Below are positions 37,284 through 47,002 of a stretch of DNA of 64,000 bases, piece after piece (position 1 is the first letter of the stretch; each line of letters opens with the position of its first letter). The DNA is taken from NCBI RefSeq assembly GCF_024347615.1, contig NZ_AP025509.1:930001-994000 (forward strand). The letters are read 5' to 3'. Source of the stretch: Vibrio splendidus. GTDB lineage: Bacteria > Pseudomonadota > Gammaproteobacteria > Enterobacterales > Vibrionaceae. The translations under genes and the position numbers were made by a program. Below the pieces are notes generated by a model. It was not told the origin of the DNA and did no database searches. It worked only from the letters and a program-made list of their open reading frames with translations.

Positions 37284-38660
37284 TTACATTTCGTTGCGGT
37301 ATACAACGCCATCTTTCATTACCAATTTGATAGTGTCGATGGTCTTGTATTCAGGATCAGCGTCAAACCATTCCGGAGTCGCGCCTATCACTGCCATGTC
37401 TTCCAATGGGTTACCATCAATCAATAAGATATCTGCAACCGCTCCATTTTCAATAACGCCTAATTTCCCTTGTGTGGTGCCTCTAGGGCCTGACATCGCC
37501 AACATCTCACCAGCCGTTGAAGTCATTTGTTTCAATACTTCAAAGTTGCTGCCGAAAGCTTGTGTGCGCCAGTAAATTTCGTAACGACGAGCTCGCTCTG
37601 CATCGGAATCTGCTCCTACATAGTCAGAGGCGAAAACGACCTTCACATTGTTTTCTAACAATCGTTTACCGTAATCACCGTATTCTTCTTGAAGTTGGGC
37701 GACCATTGGCAATTTCTCAGCTGGCATTAACGGGTTTTTCGCTAAATCTGGCGATAATCCCCACATTTGAGGAACAACATATCCGCCTTCTTTGGCAATT
37801 CTCTTCATCGTTTCATCATTAATAAAGAACCCATGTTCAAAGCTTTTAACGCCACAATCCAATAATCGATTTACCGATCGATCGTTAAAAGTGTGTGCCG
37901 CGACATAGGTATTCCAATCTTTAGCGGCTTCAACAATCGCACATGTCTCATCAACCGAGTATTGAGTCGTATCTATTGGGTCAAATCGAGATGAACCACC
38001 GCCACCAGCCATGATCTTGATTTGAGTCGCGCCATTTCGTAGGTTCAATCGTGTCGCTTTCAACACTTCTGGTACGCCATCGGCAACCGCACCAATACCC
38101 ATTCGTTCGAAGTTGGAAATGTCACCTACAGAATTCGGTGTAAAACCGGGATCACTTCTATCTCGGAAATCACCATGCCCCGATGTTTGAGAGATAAATG
38201 CACCAGAAGGATAAATTCGAGGGCCAACGACATTACCACTCTCAATTTCACGTGCCAAACCAAAGGCGGGTCCGCCCATATCACGAACGGTAGTAAAGCC
38301 ATCATCTAGGTAGCGCTTAGCTACTTGAGTCGCATGAATTGAGATGTCAGTGAGATCTTTGTTGGTTTCGATGTCACCAAAATTATAGTTAATCATGACA
38401 TGGGCATGGCCATCGATTAAGCCGGGCATCAAAGTCTTGCCCTCGCCATCAATCACTTTAGCTTCACCGGCTTCTATTGGATTTGCGGAGATTTGCTTGA
38501 TCAGGTTGTCTTCAACCAATACGTGATGGTCTTCGTAAAGTTTGTTTTCTGTACCATTGAAAATATCAACATTGGTGAATAACGTTGAAGCGGCATTTGC
38601 AGAAAGAGCAAATGAACACGAAAGAGCAATAACAGAGAGATTTAAGCCTGCATTTTTCAT
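37284..38660 (-). CDS. Exported metal-dependent amidohydrolase (imidazolonepropionase/prolidase-like)
   Basis: 458 residues with signal peptide ending ALSANA. Amidohydrolase superfamily signs are in order: GLIDGHAHV with H85 and H87 as first metal ligands, the lysine of QIKIMAGGG that is usually carbamylated, AAHTFND and FEHGFF as further histidines, and the catalytic aspartate in FASDYVGAD. A two-metal centre is therefore likely. Related exported enzymes cleave X-Pro dipeptides or cyclic amides. Substrate unknown. The 83-base gap to the DUF3299 gene holds a weak hairpin (37236-37258), possibly an attenuator. Confidence 0.85.
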   Translation of the reverse strand: MKNAGLNLSVIALSCSFALSANAASTLFTNVDIFNGTENKLYEDHHVLVEDNLIKQISANPIEAGEAKVIDGEGKTLMPGLIDGHAHVMINYNFGDIETNKDLTDISIHATQVAKRYLDDGFTTVRDMGGPAFGLAREIESGNVVGPRIYPSGAFISQTSGHGDFRDRSDPGFTPNSVGDISNFERMGIGAVADGVPEVLKATRLNLRNGATQIKIMAGGGGSSRFDPIDTTQYSVDETCAIVEAAKDWNTYVAAHTFNDRSVNRLLDCGVKSFEHGFFINDETMKRIAKEGGYVVPQMWGLSPDLAKNPLMPAEKLPMVAQLQEEYGDYGKRLLENNVKVVFASDYVGADSDAERARRYEIYWRTQAFGSNFEVLKQMTSTAGEMLAMSGPRGTTQGKLGVIENGAVADILLIDGNPLEDMAVIGATPEWFDADPEYKTIDTIKLVMKDGVVYRNEM

Positions 38661-39017
38661 TTATACACCTTGATTCCGTTTATGAGTGGAGTCCACTTCC
38701 CATAACGATTCCGTAACTACTAATGAGTGTTATGAGGTTTCAAAGGTGTTTTTATTAGCCGCGATAATCACAAAAATCTAATCAAAATTCCGGGAGAAAA
38801 TCGAGGTAAAAACAACTCATCCACATTCAATAACTTAGTAGTGATACTGCCAGTGTTCAAGGTTCACAAATGGCCATTTGGTGACAATAAATAATTATGC
38901 GTTCAAGCACCGGTTTCTGCTTAATGGCTGGAGCTATTACTTATTGGCTAGAGTTTCGCTGCGGAACTGTTATTGCCGGAGCTCTTACTGATAGCTTGGT
39001 ACTGTTGCTTACCGACG
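38661..39017. other. Intergenic region with palindrome and shared regulatory motif
   Basis: CAAATGGCCATTTG at 38867-38880 is a perfect 14-bp palindrome, and CATTTGGTGACA at 38875-38886 matches the porin upstream motif. Two imperfect 27-bp copies (around GGAGCTATTACT and GGAGCTCTTACT) occur at 38925-38951 and 38973-38999. No gene is seen. Confidence 0.45.
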
Positions 39018-40016
39018 TTAGCTGTACTCTTTTCGGTACTGTCTTGGCGTCATGTTCATCTGTCGTTTGAAGGCTCGGGTAAAGTGGGAAGAATCGGAAT
39101 AGCCCATTTTCGCGCCTACTTGTGTGATCGATAGATCTGACTGCTTAAGCAATTCTAAAACCTGCTCAAGAACCATCTCTTCAATCAAGGTTTTGTAGAC
39201 CACCCCTTCACTTTCCAACCGACGCTGGATCGTTCTGACATGAATATTTAGAATCTCAGAAGCTAAGCTAATTGGCAGTTTTCCCATCGTGAGATAAGGT
39301 TTTATAACAAGCTTAAAAGCGCTCAGAAATGAGTTAGGTAAAGGCTTAGTGAGATCTGATGCTTGAGCGACTTTGGGTAAAACAATCGGCGCAAGCATGA
39401 TTTCTTCAGGGATCTCAAAGGCAGTGACCGGTCTATGCGTATAAAACTGAGCACTGCCCATTTGGGGAAGAGATTGAAAACATTCGAGATCGCCACTTTG
39501 AATTCCGACCTCAGACGGCTTCCAACGACCTTGTGTTAATACTGAAAGTAGCTCGTTGATGAAAATAACAGAGAACAGTTCAGCGAACTTAAACCACGGT
39601 GCGTTAGTAAACGGCTTCTCGCGAACCAACCACCACTTGCCTCCGGATTGCTTGGTATAGACATTCGCACCATTGGATACGAGCTTCAGCTGCTCACCAA
39701 ATTGGTCTAGCGCGCTTTTCAATGAATCCTGCTGGCTTAGCTTAGCCACAAACCTTGGTACATAGGTTTGCTTACAAAAGCTCCACATAAAAAGCGAAAA
39801 CTCTGCTCTCGACGCAGATTCCCCCATAATCTTGACCACATTCTTAACCGTGGTCTCAGGAAGATAATCGTAATGGTCATTACTGGTGAGAATATCATTA
39901 GGGATTTGGGCACTGCGTAACAAGGTATAGATTTCACCATCAATATGTTTGAACAGTTCCGCGAACAATTCGACTTCTTTCTTATCTACAACCGTCATTT
40001 GAGGGATATTCGGCAT
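39018..40016 (-). CDS. AraC-family regulator with arabinose-binding-like N-terminal domain
   Basis: 332 residues. C-terminal DNA-binding part: ISLASEILNIHVRTIQRRL and ITQVGAKMGYSDSSHFTRAF. The N-terminal 200 residues share pattern and length with the AraC protein at 30980. AGGAAAGG stands directly before the ATG. It lies upstream of, and on the same strand as, the amidohydrolase-DUF3299-porin group and may control it; that link is by position only. Confidence 0.88.
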   Translation of the reverse strand: MPNIPQMTVVDKKEVELFAELFKHIDGEIYTLLRSAQIPNDILTSNDHYDYLPETTVKNVVKIMGESASRAEFSLFMWSFCKQTYVPRFVAKLSQQDSLKSALDQFGEQLKLVSNGANVYTKQSGGKWWLVREKPFTNAPWFKFAELFSVIFINELLSVLTQGRWKPSEVGIQSGDLECFQSLPQMGSAQFYTHRPVTAFEIPEEIMLAPIVLPKVAQASDLTKPLPNSFLSAFKLVIKPYLTMGKLPISLASEILNIHVRTIQRRLESEGVVYKTLIEEMVLEQVLELLKQSDLSITQVGAKMGYSDSSHFTRAFKRQMNMTPRQYRKEYS

Positions 40017-40177
40017 CCTTTCCTCTTAATCTGTTCTTTCACGAACTCAAATTATCACCTTATTTAAGATAGCAGAACAAACGCCCAGTTACCTAGACCT
40101 ACTAACCGGGTACCTCCGTCAAAATAACGGATAAACAAACGGTTAGTAGCCAAACTAGTATTTACTGACTTGGTAGA

Positions 40178-40606
40178 TTACTGAACGGCTAAGTCCGCTC
40201 TGCGTACCCAGAATGCTCGTATATGATCGTAAATCAGATTAAACACAAACGCGTAAATGGTAATAAAAATGGTCACGCCGATATCCATTAAAAATGCCTG
40301 CCAAATCCCCACATCAAGTAAGTAAGCCATCACTGGGATCGTCGCCACCAGCAAGCCTGCCTCAAATAGCACGACATGAAAAACACGTAACTTGAGCGAA
40401 CGCTTTGATTTTTCACCCGTGAAGTAGCGATCAAAAATGCGGTTGAAACAGTAGTTCCAAATCATCGCGATGGTCGCAACAACTATCATGGTTCCTGATA
40501 AGGCATTCACATCATGATCAGTAAATATCGCTAAGCCTATAATTGATAGTGTTACGGCCAGTACTTCAAATAACACAGAGTGGAACAATCTTTCTAACGT
40601 ACTCAT
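40178..40606 (-). CDS. PACE-family efflux protein (AceI-like)
   Basis: 142 residues, four membrane helices. All four PACE motifs are visible: RLFHSVLFE near the start, WNYCFNRIFD, RVFHVVLFEAGLL and YAFVFNLIYDH. Members export chlorhexidine and other cationic biocides or natural polyamines using the proton gradient. It is divergent from a LysR regulator, exactly the AceI-AceR layout known in Acinetobacter. Confidence 0.92.
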   Translation of the reverse strand: MSTLERLFHSVLFEVLAVTLSIIGLAIFTDHDVNALSGTMIVVATIAMIWNYCFNRIFDRYFTGEKSKRSLKLRVFHVVLFEAGLLVATIPVMAYLLDVGIWQAFLMDIGVTIFITIYAFVFNLIYDHIRAFWVRRADLAVQ

Positions 40607-40744
40607 ACATTCCTCTAAATAATCTATTACGTGTTGGATTGGTCGAGATTATGTCACCTGAAATAATAAGAGAAAGTTAACAGCCATCACGATTAGTGAT
40701 AGCCTGAGCATTATCATCCCATTTGGTATTGAGCGAGAAGTAAC

Positions 40745-41647
40745 ATGTACAGTTTTGAGCAACTAAAAGTCTTCGTCACCGTGTGTGAAAGTGGCTCTTT
40801 TTCTGCTGCAGCACGCAAGCTGAAACGCGCTCAGTCTGGTGTCAGCCAATCGATCGCCAACCTAGAAATAGCCATCGATCAAGAGCTGTTTAACCGCGAG
40901 AAAAACATCCCTGTTTTGACCAACACAGGTAAAGCCTTATTGCCTGTCGCTAAGTCGATTCTCGACCAACAAAAGTACTTCGACCAAAAAGTAGAATCGC
41001 TGACACAAGAAGATGAACACGAACTGATCATTGCCATTGATGAGAGCATCATAGATAAGAATTTCATTAAGATAATCAGCTCACTAGCCGATCAGTTTCC
41101 AATCACACACTTCGATATTATTACCACCTCAACCTTCGATGTTGAAGACTTAGTCAGACGCGGCAAAGCACAAATTGGCATCATCTATGCGGATGGTGAA
41201 CTTAAAGTAGATATGGACTTCTTCTTACTGGGTCAAGCACGTTTTCTTACAGTTAGCTCCGCCACTCACGAGCTGAGCCAAATGCCCGTCGTTCAAGACT
41301 CAGACCTAAAGCGCTACCGCCAATGTGTGCATCGTAGTTCTAAGCAGCGCGAATTGTGGTTCACCTATGGCATCAGCTCCATGCTTTGGTATGCCAACAA
41401 CCACAAAACGATCATCGATCTCGTTGAACAGAACGTAGGGTGGGCAAATGTGCCTGAAATGATGGTGATGGAAGGGATTCAAAAAGGCGATCTCGTAGCA
41501 CTGCCAGTGGCACACGAGCATGGTGGTTGGATTACTCCAGTGGGTTGCTTAGTGTCTCGCAGCCATATCAATGGCCCAGTGTTAACAAGTTTACTTGAAA
41601 AACTAAAAGGCCACTCATTAGAGAACAATCAGTGGCAAGCCAACTAA
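40745..41647 (+). CDS. LysR-family regulator next to the PACE efflux gene
   Basis: 300 residues; winged helix-turn-helix at about 16-40 (GSFSAAARKLKRAQSGVSQS), linker helix and effector domain. Divergent from the PACE gene with 138 bp between starts, so it is the likely activator of that efflux gene. Ribosome site weak (GAGAAG upstream of the ATG). Confidence 0.9.
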   Translation: MYSFEQLKVFVTVCESGSFSAAARKLKRAQSGVSQSIANLEIAIDQELFNREKNIPVLTNTGKALLPVAKSILDQQKYFDQKVESLTQEDEHELIIAIDESIIDKNFIKIISSLADQFPITHFDIITTSTFDVEDLVRRGKAQIGIIYADGELKVDMDFFLLGQARFLTVSSATHELSQMPVVQDSDLKRYRQCVHRSSKQRELWFTYGISSMLWYANNHKTIIDLVEQNVGWANVPEMMVMEGIQKGDLVALPVAHEHGGWITPVGCLVSRSHINGPVLTSLLEKLKGHSLENNQWQAN

Positions 41648-42032
41648 TCTCCCCCAATTCTTGAATTCAGCCTATTTTAGCAACTGAATCCTAAATCAAT
41701 GACGATGGTGTTTTCTCCAGCACTACCTCATTTCCACTTTTTGTGCCGATAATTTTCTTTGTCGTGTGGATAAAACACCCTAGTTGATATCCCAAAGTGA
41801 CATAACTAGTATGCGATCCCAAAGGGTTTGTCTTATCAAACTGATATCGACAAAACCAAATCGCTCTTTAACACCACTGACCCAACTTCAAATCTCCCAC
41901 ATAAGTGCCCCTGCCCTGCAACCACTTGTGACAGCTTCAAATAGATCACTTTTGAATATTGATTCGCACCCAGTTTATGAGCCCTCTTTGAGTGCTTTTT
42001 TATATCTAAATGAACCTTTTGGAAAATTTGTC

Positions 42033-42410
42033 GTGAACGTTTTAAGAAATATTTGCCCTGAGAAAATGGGTAAAGAGCGTAACAAACGAGAGTATGATTT
42101 ACGCGTACTTAATTGTGTCAGTGAAAGCGAATATGAATCGCGTATGGCAGTTTGGAATAGCTTAACTTTGGTTGCTACTCCGTCTGTTTCAGAAACAAAA
42201 GGCTTCATCGATGAGGCTTTCAACAAACTTCAGCAAGACTTGAAAGAAGCGAGCCGCGAGTTATCGATTAACTACACAGACTTCATTGCAATGGCGCATG
42301 AAGAGCTTAACTACATTAAAGTGTTTGTTGCTGATAAGACCGCACAATACGGCTGGTATGCCGCGATCGTTCTTATGATCATCGGTACTGTTGCTTTATG
42401 CGCTCAGTAA
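42033..42410 (+). CDS. Small C-terminally anchored membrane protein of unknown function
   Basis: About 125 residues from a GTG at 42033 (reading NVLRNICPEKMGKERNKREY after the start) or about 114 from the ATG at 42066. The frame is open back to 41784, but that extension has unlikely composition and no ribosome site. The core is charged and helical (FIDEAFNKLQQDLKEASREL), and a single membrane helix lies at the very end (WYAAIVLMIIGTVALC), typical of a tail-anchored inner-membrane protein. Family not recognised. Confidence 0.6.
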   Translation: MNVLRNICPEKMGKERNKREYDLRVLNCVSESEYESRMAVWNSLTLVATPSVSETKGFIDEAFNKLQQDLKEASRELSINYTDFIAMAHEELNYIKVFVADKTAQYGWYAAIVLMIIGTVALCAQ

Positions 42411-42490
42411 ACCAAACTGTGTATTAAATAAATTGTCTTAAAAGCTCAATCAATAGGCCAATTTAGCCTTTCTATGAACCTGTTGTTTAA

Positions 42491-42526
42491 CTAGAAAACA
42501 AATGATTAACCTCATTTGTTTTCTAG
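42491..42526. terminator. Perfect 14-bp inverted repeat between convergent genes
   Basis: CTAGAAAACAAATG at 42491-42504 and CATTTGTTTTCTAG at 42513-42526, with an 8-base loop. The stem is GC-poor and has no separate T run, but the TTTT inside each arm could serve as one in either direction. Terminator is the best guess. Confidence 0.45.
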
Positions 42527-42537
42527 CAGACACCCCT

Positions 42538-43155
42538 TCACTCTCCCATTAGAGACAAAAGATCCCGCGTCGCTTGTTTGGGATCTTCAGCGTGACATAT
42601 CGCAGATACCAATGCTAACCCATGAATACCGCTCTCAACTAACTGCGGGATGTTCGATTCGTTAATTCCACCAATACCGACAATCGGTAACTTCGTTGTC
42701 TCCAACGCCATTTTAATACCGTCATAACCCCAATGTTTCTTAAGATTCGTCTTGGTCGGTGTGGCAAAAAGCGCACTGAGGCCAATGTAATCAATAGGCA
42801 GACTATCGGCTTCTTGAAGCTGTTGTTCAGTTTCAATCGATAACCCAAGAATCTTATCCGGACCAATCAACTGACGTGCTAACTCTGCAGGCATATCCGA
42901 TTGCCCTAAGTGCAAACCATCGGCGTCGACAGCCAATGCAACGTCCACTCGGTCATTGATGATCAGCGGAACACCTGAGCCAACCAAAATCGACTTTACG
43001 GCTTGTGCTCGTTCAATGAAGGCTCTTACATCCCCATGTTTCTCTCTTACTTGAACCATAGTGACGCCACCAGCGACCGCTTGTTCAACCACAAACTTAA
43101 GCGTTTCTAAATCTTGCTGGTCATCCGTTACTAAATAGAGCTTATAAGGGTTCAT
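42538..43155 (-). CDS. thiE: Thiamine-phosphate synthase
   Basis: 205 residues, cytosolic TIM barrel that joins HMP-diphosphate and thiazole phosphate to thiamin phosphate. Family motifs: LYLVTDD at the start, VQVREKHGD, LIINDRVDVALAVDADGLHL (with GLHLGQSD binding the substrate phosphate) and VGIGGI near the end. AAGGTACGAT stands before the ATG. It completes the pathway of the thi operon 2.3 kb away but is separated from it by a chemoreceptor gene on the other strand, so it must have its own promoter. Confidence 0.95.
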   Translation of the reverse strand: MNPYKLYLVTDDQQDLETLKFVVEQAVAGGVTMVQVREKHGDVRAFIERAQAVKSILVGSGVPLIINDRVDVALAVDADGLHLGQSDMPAELARQLIGPDKILGLSIETEQQLQEADSLPIDYIGLSALFATPTKTNLKKHWGYDGIKMALETTKLPIVGIGGINESNIPQLVESGIHGLALVSAICHAEDPKQATRDLLSLMGE

Positions 43156-43417
43156 ATCGTACCTTTGGAGTCGATGTCTAAAATTGGCGTTGTACTATTT
43201 TACCGACAAATCACATCATGCGTATGGAAGTTAATACTAAATTAGCTCAATTACACACGCACCATCAAATACGCAACTCGTTGAAAGCATGCCGAAAAAC
43301 CTGAATCTTTTAACTAAAGCGTTACTTATTACACAAAGTATTCACTTCAAGCATGCCCAGAACGCTGTTTTATGAAATACTCCAAGGTGAAGGAATCAGG
43401 TAAATATAGGGATAGTT

Positions 43418-45361
43418 ATGCGCCACCTTTCTATAGCGCTCAAGATCAAGCTGGGTTATGCCATCTGCTTGCTCTTTTTCGTCATTTCAGGCTTTGTGAG
43501 TTACAAAGGTATCCAAACCTTGTCGAACGGCTTTAGCCAATACAGTGAGCTCAGCCAAAAAGCGACATTATCAAGCAACATTCAAGTGCACTTTCTTCAG
43601 ATGCGTTTAGCTTCTGAACGTTACTTAGAGTCATTGGATGAACAGTACGAAACGAATTATCAATCAAGCAAACTTGCGATTGATGAACTGCTCTACAACT
43701 TAATCCAATCCACCACCAAAACCGATAGCCTAGCTAGCCTGCAATTAGTGCAAGACAGTGTGGCGGCGTTTGATGTGGCTTATGGTTCAATGAAACAGAG
43801 TGAGCTTCTCATAGACCAACTGGTCAACGTTGAGATGGTCCAACGAGAAACCAACGCACTGAAAGCGGCTCAGAGTTTGTTGTATGAGTCATACAATAAC
43901 AATGATCCTAACGCGAGCTTATACGCGGGCATGTTGATGGAGAATTTCCTCGCAGCCAAGATCACCGTACTCAGTTATTCAAACAACAATGACCTCAAAA
44001 CCTATGAAGCGGGTAAAGATATCTTTGAATACGCGCTACCAGGTATTGAAGGCGATATTGAATCTCTCAAATCATCGCCTTATCAAAGTGAGCTGATTGA
44101 AGACTTCTCAAACCAACGTGAAGCGTATGCAAAAGGCTTTGAGCAAGTTCATCAACAGATGCTTGAGAACACTCAAAGAACCGCTAGCCTTGCCTCTATT
44201 GGTGACAGCTTAGCTATCGCGGTAGCGGATGCTCAAAGTATTCTCGAGCAGCAGAAACAAGCACTCACGCCAGTACTGCAAGCCAGTGAAAAACGTTCAG
44301 TTCAAATCATCATCTTGCTAACGGGTGTCGCTTTAGTTATTGGCATGACGAGCGCTGTGTTGGTGACTCGCTCTATCACCAAAGGCATCGCACAAGTTAA
44401 ACAGATCACCAATGAGCTTTCTCAGGGCAACCTGAATGTGGAAGTGAACATTGAGAGCAAAAATGAGATTGGTGAACTGCTGACTAATATGGAGATCACC
44501 ATTGAATCTCTGCGCGATATTGTTGGCCAAGTGAACCGCTCTAGCGTGCGTATTGGTGAGATGTCGGAGTCACTCAATCAGGTGACAAACAACAGCTCGA
44601 CCAACGCAACACAATTGAACAGTGAGATGATCAATATCTCTTCTGCCGTTGATCAATTGGCTTCGAGCACATCAGAAATTGCGGCAAGTGCTAACCACGC
44701 GTCTCAAGTTGCAAACCAAGCAACCGAGAATGTCGCGATGGGACTCAAAGAAGTAGACAAAACACTGCATGAAATTGGCAGCGCCGATGAAAGCATGCAG
44801 GTCAGCAGCCAGAAAGTGACGGACCTACACAAAGAGTCGATGAACATTGGCGCCATTCTTGAAGTAATCAAAGGCGTTTCTGAGCAAACCAACCTGTTGG
44901 CATTGAATGCGGCTATCGAAGCCGCGCGCGCAGGTGAACAAGGTCGCGGATTTGCTGTCGTAGCCGATGAAGTAAGAACGCTCGCTAAACGTACTCAAGA
45001 CTCTGCAAGCCAGATTGATGAGCTCATCACCTCGCTACAGCGTGGCGCTAAAGATGCGTTAGAGTCGATCAAAGAGAGCCACAGCACGGTTTCAGATGCT
45101 TCAACTCAGGCACAACAAGCCTCTCAGAACCTGCATGTGATTAACCAACACATCCAAGATTTGAATCAGGCCAACAGCCAGATCGCAGTATCTGTTGACG
45201 AGCAAGATTGCTTGACCAAGTCACTGGGTGAAAATGCGCAAGGTGCAAACACCATCGCGCAAAGTAACCAAGAGTCAGTCAGCAGCATTTCAGGTGCAGC
45301 GAGCGACTTAACCGAAGTTGCTCACCACTTAGAAAGCCAAGTGAATCGATTTAGAACCTAA
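43418..45361 (+). CDS. Methyl-accepting chemotaxis protein with helical periplasmic sensor
   Basis: 647 residues. Membrane helices at about 9-30 and 294-314 enclose a 260-residue periplasmic domain that looks all-helical ([20 protein letters not shown]), of the HBM/four-helix type. HAMP follows (about 315-370) and the signalling domain has the hairpin tip [19 protein letters not shown] at about 488-506. Inner-membrane receptor that signals to CheA. It is inserted, in reverse orientation, between thiM and thiE; a link to thiamin sensing is possible but not shown. Confidence 0.92.
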   Translation: MRHLSIALKIKLGYAICLLFFVISGFVSYKGIQTLSNGFSQYSELSQKATLSSNIQVHFLQMRLASERYLESLDEQYETNYQSSKLAIDELLYNLIQSTTKTDSLASLQLVQDSVAAFDVAYGSMKQSELLIDQLVNVEMVQRETNALKAAQSLLYESYNNNDPNASLYAGMLMENFLAAKITVLSYSNNNDLKTYEAGKDIFEYALPGIEGDIESLKSSPYQSELIEDFSNQREAYAKGFEQVHQQMLENTQRTASLASIGDSLAIAVADAQSILEQQKQALTPVLQASEKRSVQIIILLTGVALVIGMTSAVLVTRSITKGIAQVKQITNELSQGNLNVEVNIESKNEIGELLTNMEITIESLRDIVGQVNRSSVRIGEMSESLNQVTNNSSTNATQLNSEMINISSAVDQLASSTSEIAASANHASQVANQATENVAMGLKEVDKTLHEIGSADESMQVSSQKVTDLHKESMNIGAILEVIKGVSEQTNLLALNAAIEAARAGEQGRGFAVVADEVRTLAKRTQDSASQIDELITSLQRGAKDALESIKESHSTVSDASTQAQQASQNLHVINQHIQDLNQANSQIAVSVDEQDCLTKSLGENAQGANTIAQSNQESVSSISGAASDLTEVAHHLESQVNRFRT

Positions 45362-45432
45362 CGAAGCCAATTGTTGATATAACGAGATAGCTAACACGAC
45401 GACGAGTTAATACGGTTTTGAAGCAATAATAG

Positions 45433-45467
45433 AAAAGCCCTCAACACATATGTGCTGAGGGCTTTTT
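45433..45467. terminator. Bidirectional terminator between chemoreceptor and thiM
   Basis: AAAAGCCCTCA and TGAGGGCTTTT enclose a further CACA/TGTG pairing, with T runs on both strands; the flanking genes converge. Confidence 0.88.
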
Positions 45468-45498
45468 AATAAGCTACGAATGCAGATCTAGATTGAAT

Positions 45499-46284
45499 CT
45501 ACTGAATCTTCAAACGTTGGATCAACGTCTCTTCGTCCAATTGATACAACTCATCAAGCAAGTTCATTTGCAAACTACCTGGGCCGCGTGAGTTCTCAGC
45601 GGCGATTTCACCAACCACACCCAACACAGCTGCAGCAGCCAAACCACTATCATCACCGACTGCAGCGAAAGCTCCCGTTAATGCAGTAAGAGTACAACCC
45701 ATGCCCGTCACATACGGCATCATTGGGTGGCCATTGTTTAACGTCACAACACTGTCTTTAGTGACAACGTAATCTGTCTCGCCAGAAATCACCACATTCG
45801 CACCGTATTCAGCGACTAAGCATTGCGCTGCGCCTAATGCGGCATCACTGCTATCTAGTGCATCAACGCCTTTGCTCTGTGCTTGCTCACCCGCTAGCGC
45901 GATAATCTCAGACGCATTACCACGAATGATCAATTTATCCGCTAAACGTGCAATTTCACGAGAAGTCTCGGTACGCAGTGTACTTGCGCCACAACCCACA
46001 GGGTCAAGCACCACAACCTTGTTGTTCGCGTTCGCTTGCTCAACAGCAAAGCGCATTCTCGGCGTCCAAACACTGTCTAACGTGCCAATGTTAATCACAA
46101 GCGCGCCAGAGAAAGACATCATCTCAGCCAGTTCTTGTTGTGAGTGCGCCATGATAGGCGAAGCGCCAATCGCTAATAACGCATTGGCCGTATTGTTCAT
46201 CACAACGTAGTTAGTGATGTTCACAACCAGTGGCTTTTGCTCTCGTACTGCGCGCAACGATTGGATGATTTGTTCAGTTAGCAT
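45499..46284 (-). CDS. thiM: Hydroxyethylthiazole kinase
   Basis: 261 residues, ribokinase-fold enzyme that phosphorylates hydroxyethylthiazole for salvage. Motifs: [21 protein letters not shown] near the N-terminus, [11 protein letters not shown], and the catalytic block [22 protein letters not shown] precedes the ATG. Last gene of the thi operon, 29 bases after tenA. Supplies the thiazole half to ThiE. Confidence 0.95.
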   Translation of the reverse strand: MLTEQIIQSLRAVREQKPLVVNITNYVVMNNTANALLAIGASPIMAHSQQELAEMMSFSGALVINIGTLDSVWTPRMRFAVEQANANNKVVVLDPVGCGASTLRTETSREIARLADKLIIRGNASEIIALAGEQAQSKGVDALDSSDAALGAAQCLVAEYGANVVISGETDYVVTKDSVVTLNNGHPMMPYVTGMGCTLTALTGAFAAVGDDSGLAAAAVLGVVGEIAAENSRGPGSLQMNLLDELYQLDEETLIQRLKIQ

Positions 46285-46313
46285 GGATAAATCCTTATTC
46301 GTAAAAGTCGCTT

Positions 46314-46994
46314 TTAAGCCGAAGTTGAGTCATTAAGTGCATTCAGCCCTTGCTGCCAAAAAGCCACTTCCATACGCGTTGCGGTTTTGAAGATATGAAC
46401 GATGTTCTGACCGCGCTCGCTGTTGATATCAATTTCAGCAAGCAGTTGATTGAAGTATTCTGCGCCCGTTGCTACGCCAGACTGGAACTCTTCTCCGCCG
46501 TAAAGCTGAAGCCAGCTCGTGTATGGGTTGCCTTCTAAAACAGTATCGCTGCTTTCTAACAACGCTTTACCGATCACAGCGTAACCAATGGAACACGGAG
46601 CCAGTGCCGCATAAAGATCGACAAGATCACCCGTCATGCCTGCATCCAGAACGTAGCGCGTGTAAGCAACTGTACCGAAATCTTCCGGTTCGTTTTCTAG
46701 GTCAGATTCGGTTAAACCCCACTGACCACAGTAAGTCACGTGGTGAGAGATTTCAGAATCTAGCAGAGCATGAACACTTGGCAGTGCACGACGCATATCA
46801 GCCAAGGTTTTCGCCTTGTAAATCGCCAACGCATAAGCGCGAGCATATTGCTTCAAGAACAGAAAATCTTGTTTCAAATAATGCAGAAAACATGGCTGAG
46901 CAAGAGTGCCGTTTGCCAGCGTTTTAACAAAAGCGTGCTCAGTGTACTCTTGCCAATCTTGCTGACAGGCTTGGATTAAGTCTTGGTATTTCAT
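46314..46994 (-). CDS. tenA: TenA-type aminopyrimidine aminohydrolase (thiaminase II)
   Basis: 226 residues, all-helical cytosolic enzyme that deaminates aminomethylpyrimidine breakdown products to HMP. The catalytic cysteine lies in ALAPCSIGY, and the glutamate near the C-terminus in [21 protein letters not shown] stands before the ATG. Placed directly behind the pyrimidine importer genes, which fits uptake and conversion of degraded thiamin. Confidence 0.94.
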   Translation of the reverse strand: MKYQDLIQACQQDWQEYTEHAFVKTLANGTLAQPCFLHYLKQDFLFLKQYARAYALAIYKAKTLADMRRALPSVHALLDSEISHHVTYCGQWGLTESDLENEPEDFGTVAYTRYVLDAGMTGDLVDLYAALAPCSIGYAVIGKALLESSDTVLEGNPYTSWLQLYGGEEFQSGVATGAEYFNQLLAEIDINSERGQNIVHIFKTATRMEVAFWQQGLNALNDSTSA

Positions 46995-47002
46995 GAGATT
47001 CC

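Noticed and set aside
41784..42032. N-terminal extension of the small tail-anchored protein
   Set aside because: Composition is not protein-like and no ribosome site precedes it; a GTG at 42033 or ATG at 42066 is more likely.
46469..46927. 152-codon frame opposite tenA
   Set aside because: Antisense shadow of a well-identified enzyme; no ribosome site or family match.
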